From contig CAYMSA010000086.1 of assembly GCA_964392965.1 (NCBI GenBank), forward strand, positions 1 to 6,331: 6,331 bases of DNA. Direction: 5' to 3'. Under the pieces are notes generated by a model. It did not search any database. It saw only the letters and a list, made by a program, of their open reading frames with translations, and was not told where the DNA came from. Shown one piece after another: positions 3,927-6,331 of this stretch. This stretch comes from CAYMSA01 sp964392965 (GTDB lineage Bacteria; Actinomycetota; Coriobacteriia; Anaerosomatales; Anaerosomataceae). Every line of letters begins with the position of its first letter. The first letter of the stretch is position 1. A program made the position numbers and the translations under genes.

Positions 3927-6331
3927 AGGCCTTCTTGACTTCGACGAGGTTGTCGTAGGGCGAGTAGTTCGTCTCGGAGATCGCATCCTGCGCGGGGTTG
4001 AGCTCCATGTGCAGCATGCCGCTGTAGTGCCCGCCCTCGGGGAAGTCCTTGGGCCACCAGCCCTGACGCTGGTTGACTCCGCCCGGCTTGATCTCCGGGG
4101 TGACGAGCGCCTTCACCTTGTACGATCCGCGATCGTTGAAGACCTCGACGACGTCACCGCTGGCGATACCGCGCGCCTCCGCGTCGACCGGGGAGATCTC
4201 GAGCCACGGCTCGGGGACCATCTCGCGTATCCACTCGAGGTTCACGTGCTGACTGTGCGTCGTGAAGACAGTCCGGCAGTTCATGAATGTCAGCGGATAC
4301 TGCTCGGCTTTCTTGTTCCGGTTGCTCTCGAAAGGCTCGTAGTGCACTGGCAGTTGCTCGCCGAACTCCAGCAGGCCCTCGTTGTAGATCTCGATCTTGC
4401 CGCTCGGCGTGCGGAAGCGCATGCTCTCGAACGCGATGTGCGGCTCGGGGTAGTTGGCCTTCACGACCTTCTTCTCGAGCAGCTCGTCGAAGTCGATCGA
4501 GCTGAACTCGGGCGCCATGTTCTCGGCGAACACGTGCTGGCGGTAGTAGTCCTTGATATCGAGCTTCCACTCGCTCTTGTCGAGGAGGCCGAAGCGCTCC
4601 GCCAGCATCTGCCCGATCTGGTAGTCGGTCTTTGACTCGTACATCTGGGAGATGGCCTGCTCGCGGATCTGGACGTACATGTTGGACCAGGCGGTGATCA
4701 TGTCGAACGGCTCTTCATAGTTGGTGGAGACCGGGAGCACGAGGTCCGCGTACTGAGCGCCGGCGTTCATGATCTGCTCTGCCACCACGACGAAGTTGAG
4801 CTTGGGCAGCACCTCGTTCTTGAACTTGTTCATCTCGGGGCTCTGCGTACCGAAGCCGTAGGCGTTGAACCACATCATCTTCACCGGATGCGGCTTCTCG
4901 GAGATGACGGTGTCCATCCACTGAGTACCTGGTACCGTCGTGGCGAAGTGATCCGCGTACGGCTGGACCGCAGTGAGTCCCACGCCGAAGAGGATCTTCA
5001 TGAGCGTGCCGCCGGCCCAGTTGAGGTTGGCGTGCGGCTTACCGATGTTGCCGCAGATGGAGACGAGCTGGGCGGCCGCGCGCGTGGGCAGGTGGCCGTT
5101 CCAGTAGCGGTTGGTGCCCTGGCTCACGTGGATGCGGGACGGACCCTCATTCGCGTACATGTCGGCGAGCTTGATGATGTCGGCAGCTGGCACCTCACAG
5201 ATGGCGCTCGCCTTCTCGGGCGTGTACGCGTCGAGCGACTCCACCATCAGCTGGAACGACGGCTTGGCGTTGATGGTCTTCCCGTCGATGGTCACCGAGT
5301 GCGTGCCGTAGAGTGCCGCGCCATCGGGCACCTCGCACGCGGCGGGCACGTCGCCTGAGACCTTGACCGACGGATAGGCCGGCTTCGCCTCGTCCGGCAG
5401 GGCCTGCACTGTGGCAACGGCACCGGCCGCCTCGTCCCACACGACGTAGTCGTCGCCCTGACGGACGAACGTGCCGGTGGCCGGATCGACGAGAAACGCG
5501 CCGACCGTGTACTTGCGGATGAACGCCTCGTCATGCTTCTTGTTGGCGACGATGTGGTTCATCATGCCGAGGATGAGCGCAGCGTCCGTGCCCGGGCGGA
5601 CCGGAATCCACCAGTCGGCCTTGGATGCGGTTCGCGACAGGCGCGGATCCACCACGACGACCTTCGCACCAGCCTCCTGTGCGTCGAACAGGAAGTGCAT
5701 CTCCTGCATGTTCGTCTCGGCGTAGTTGCAGCCGAACATGATGATCGTCTTGGAGCCGACCAGGTCCTCCCACTGGCTCGCCTCCTGCTCCACGCCGAGC
5801 GGCGGCAGGAAGCCCATGTTGCAGGCGTTGTCACCCATGATGCCGAATGCGGTGAAGGCCGTGCCCTCGTACGTCATGGCCATCATGGTGGCGTAGATCT
5901 GCACGATGGCGCTGTAGCTGCCCGTCATGCCGAGCCATGCGTTGGAGGTGGATCCGAAGTTCTCGATGTTGTAGGTCATCTTCTCGTGGATGAGGTCTAT
6001 GGCCTCCTCCCAGCTGATGCGCTCCCACTCGCCTGAGCCGCGTTCGCCCACGCGCTTCATGGGATACTTCACGCGATCCGGCGAGTAGACACGCTGCATG
6101 GCGTTCGAGATGCCGCGCAGGCAGATGCGGTTGTATGCCGTGTCCGGGAAGTCCGCCGGCTCGACCTTGACGATGACATCGTCTTTCACGAACGCGTTGA
6201 TACCGCAGCTGCCCACGCAGTTGGGCGCGCAGACCGAGCGCACGATCTTGTCGTAGTCCGGTTGACCGTCTTCGACCGGGGCCTGGGGTTCCGGCTCCTC
6301 TTCTTCCTTGGCGCAGCCCGTCAGCACCTGG
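3925..6331 (-). CDS. Molybdopterin oxidoreductase catalytic subunit (DMSO reductase family), 5' end cut by window
   Basis: This is the catalytic subunit of a Mo-bisMGD enzyme. About 801 codons are visible and the frame stays open to the window edge. Residues are numbered from the GTG at 6325-6327, which is probably not the true start. A lipobox-like VLTGC (cysteine 5) and a Glu/Pro-rich linker (7-20) suggest the end of an export signal whose twin-arginine part lies outside. C33-x3-C37-x3-C41-x27-C69 would bind one [4Fe-4S] cluster. ICLRGISN, SPDRVKYPMKRVGERG and WERISWEEAI are typical of the family. D166 (GIMGDNACNMG) is at about the position of the metal ligand. WWIPVRPGTDAAL (239-251) and the C-terminal dinucleotide-binding domain (HSQHVNLEWIRE to NDRG, 691-733; QGWWP, 755-759) are clear. 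The substrate is unknown: sulfoxide, N-oxide, sulfur and metalloid oxyanion reductases all remain possible. Confidence 0.93.
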   Translation of the reverse strand, partial: QVLTGCAKEEEEPEPQAPVEDGQPDYDKIVRSVCAPNCVGSCGINAFVKDDVIVKVEPADFPDTAYNRICLRGISNAMQRVYSPDRVKYPMKRVGERGSGEWERISWEEAIDLIHEKMTYNIENFGSTSNAWLGMTGSYSAIVQIYATMMAMTYEGTAFTAFGIMGDNACNMGFLPPLGVEQEASQWEDLVGSKTIIMFGCNYAETNMQEMHFLFDAQEAGAKVVVVDPRLSRTASKADWWIPVRPGTDAALILGMMNHIVANKKHDEAFIRKYTVGAFLVDPATGTFVRQGDDYVVWDEAAGAVATVQALPDEAKPAYPSVKVSGDVPAACEVPDGAALYGTHSVTIDGKTINAKPSFQLMVESLDAYTPEKASAICEVPAADIIKLADMYANEGPSRIHVSQGTNRYWNGHLPTRAAAQLVSICGNIGKPHANLNWAGGTLMKILFGVGLTAVQPYADHFATTVPGTQWMDTVISEKPHPVKMMWFNAYGFGTQSPEMNKFKNEVLPKLNFVVVAEQIMNAGAQYADLVLPVSTNYEEPFDMITAWSNMYVQIREQAISQMYESKTDYQIGQMLAERFGLLDKSEWKLDIKDYYRQHVFAENMAPEFSSIDFDELLEKKVVKANYPEPHIAFESMRFRTPSGKIEIYNEGLLEFGEQLPVHYEPFESNRNKKAEQYPLTFMNCRTVFTTHSQHVNLEWIREMVPEPWLEISPVDAEARGIASGDVVEVFNDRGSYKVKALVTPEIKPGGVNQRQGWWPKDFPEGGHYSGMLHMELNPAQDAISETNYSPYDNLVEVKKA

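Noticed and set aside
3358..4635. Long plus-strand open frame of 425 codons opposite the molybdoenzyme genes
   Set aside because: It spans two clearly real genes on the other strand and reads as a low-complexity Arg/Leu/Val/Asp-rich translation without recognisable domains. It is a by-product of high-GC codon use.
3925..6331. Catechol dehydroxylase or acetylene hydratase identity for the molybdoenzyme
   Set aside because: Those enzymes, as I recall them, show a different N-terminal cysteine pattern. The CAPNCVGSCG block and the iron-sulfur partner argue for a respiratory DMSO-reductase-type complex, though the substrate stays open.
1..6331. tRNA, rRNA, CRISPR array, riboswitch or tandem repeat array
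   Set aside because: I saw no clover-leaf, rRNA core motif, regularly spaced repeat or known riboswitch core. The only repeats found belong to the insertion sequence ends.

Overview
This is a GC-rich window (roughly 60-65% G+C by eye) with strong Shine-Dalgarno sites. It comes from an assembly with a 100-N placeholder inside one gene. The content suggests an anaerobically respiring bacterium that is rich in DMSO-reductase-type molybdoenzymes. A Tat-type lipoprotein-like catalytic subunit, a soluble four-cluster ferredoxin subunit and a TorD chaperone, next to an ISNCY-type insertion sequence, would suit an anaerobic actinobacterium such as a coriobacterium. That assignment is an inference, because nothing here is a taxonomic marker.

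Layout: bases 1-1391 appear to be one complete insertion sequence of the ISNCY/IS1202-like type. It has a single intact DDE transposase gene on the minus strand, and each end carries two copies of a tgtcaccc(c)tg-type repeat. A 166-base spacer (1392-1557) holds a possible promoter and a good ribosome binding site. It is followed by a plus-strand Fic-domain gene (1558-2592), whose catalytic motif is hidden by the assembly gap at 2163-2262. The Fic gene runs head-on into a minus-strand operon, with three bases between the two stop codons.

The operon reads leftward from the right edge: a molybdopterin oxidoreductase catalytic subunit (3925 to beyond 6331, 5' end cut off by the window), an iron-sulfur electron-transfer subunit (3337-3912) and a TorD-family assembly chaperone (2596-3261). 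The catalytic stop codon lies inside the ribosome binding site of the iron-sulfur gene. A GC-rich hairpin sits in the 75-base gap before the chaperone gene. Together these would build an exported two-subunit molybdenum reductase or oxidase: the chaperone would bind the catalytic precursor during cofactor loading, and the iron-sulfur subunit would carry electrons. No membrane quinol-oxidase subunit (DmsC/NrfD type) is seen between or after these genes, and the substrate cannot be read from the sequence.

I found no RNA genes, CRISPR array or clearly undescribed system. The points most worth a second look are the lipobox at the truncated N-terminus, the missing anchor subunit, the Asp variant of the Fic inhibitory motif, and the paired repeats at the insertion sequence ends.
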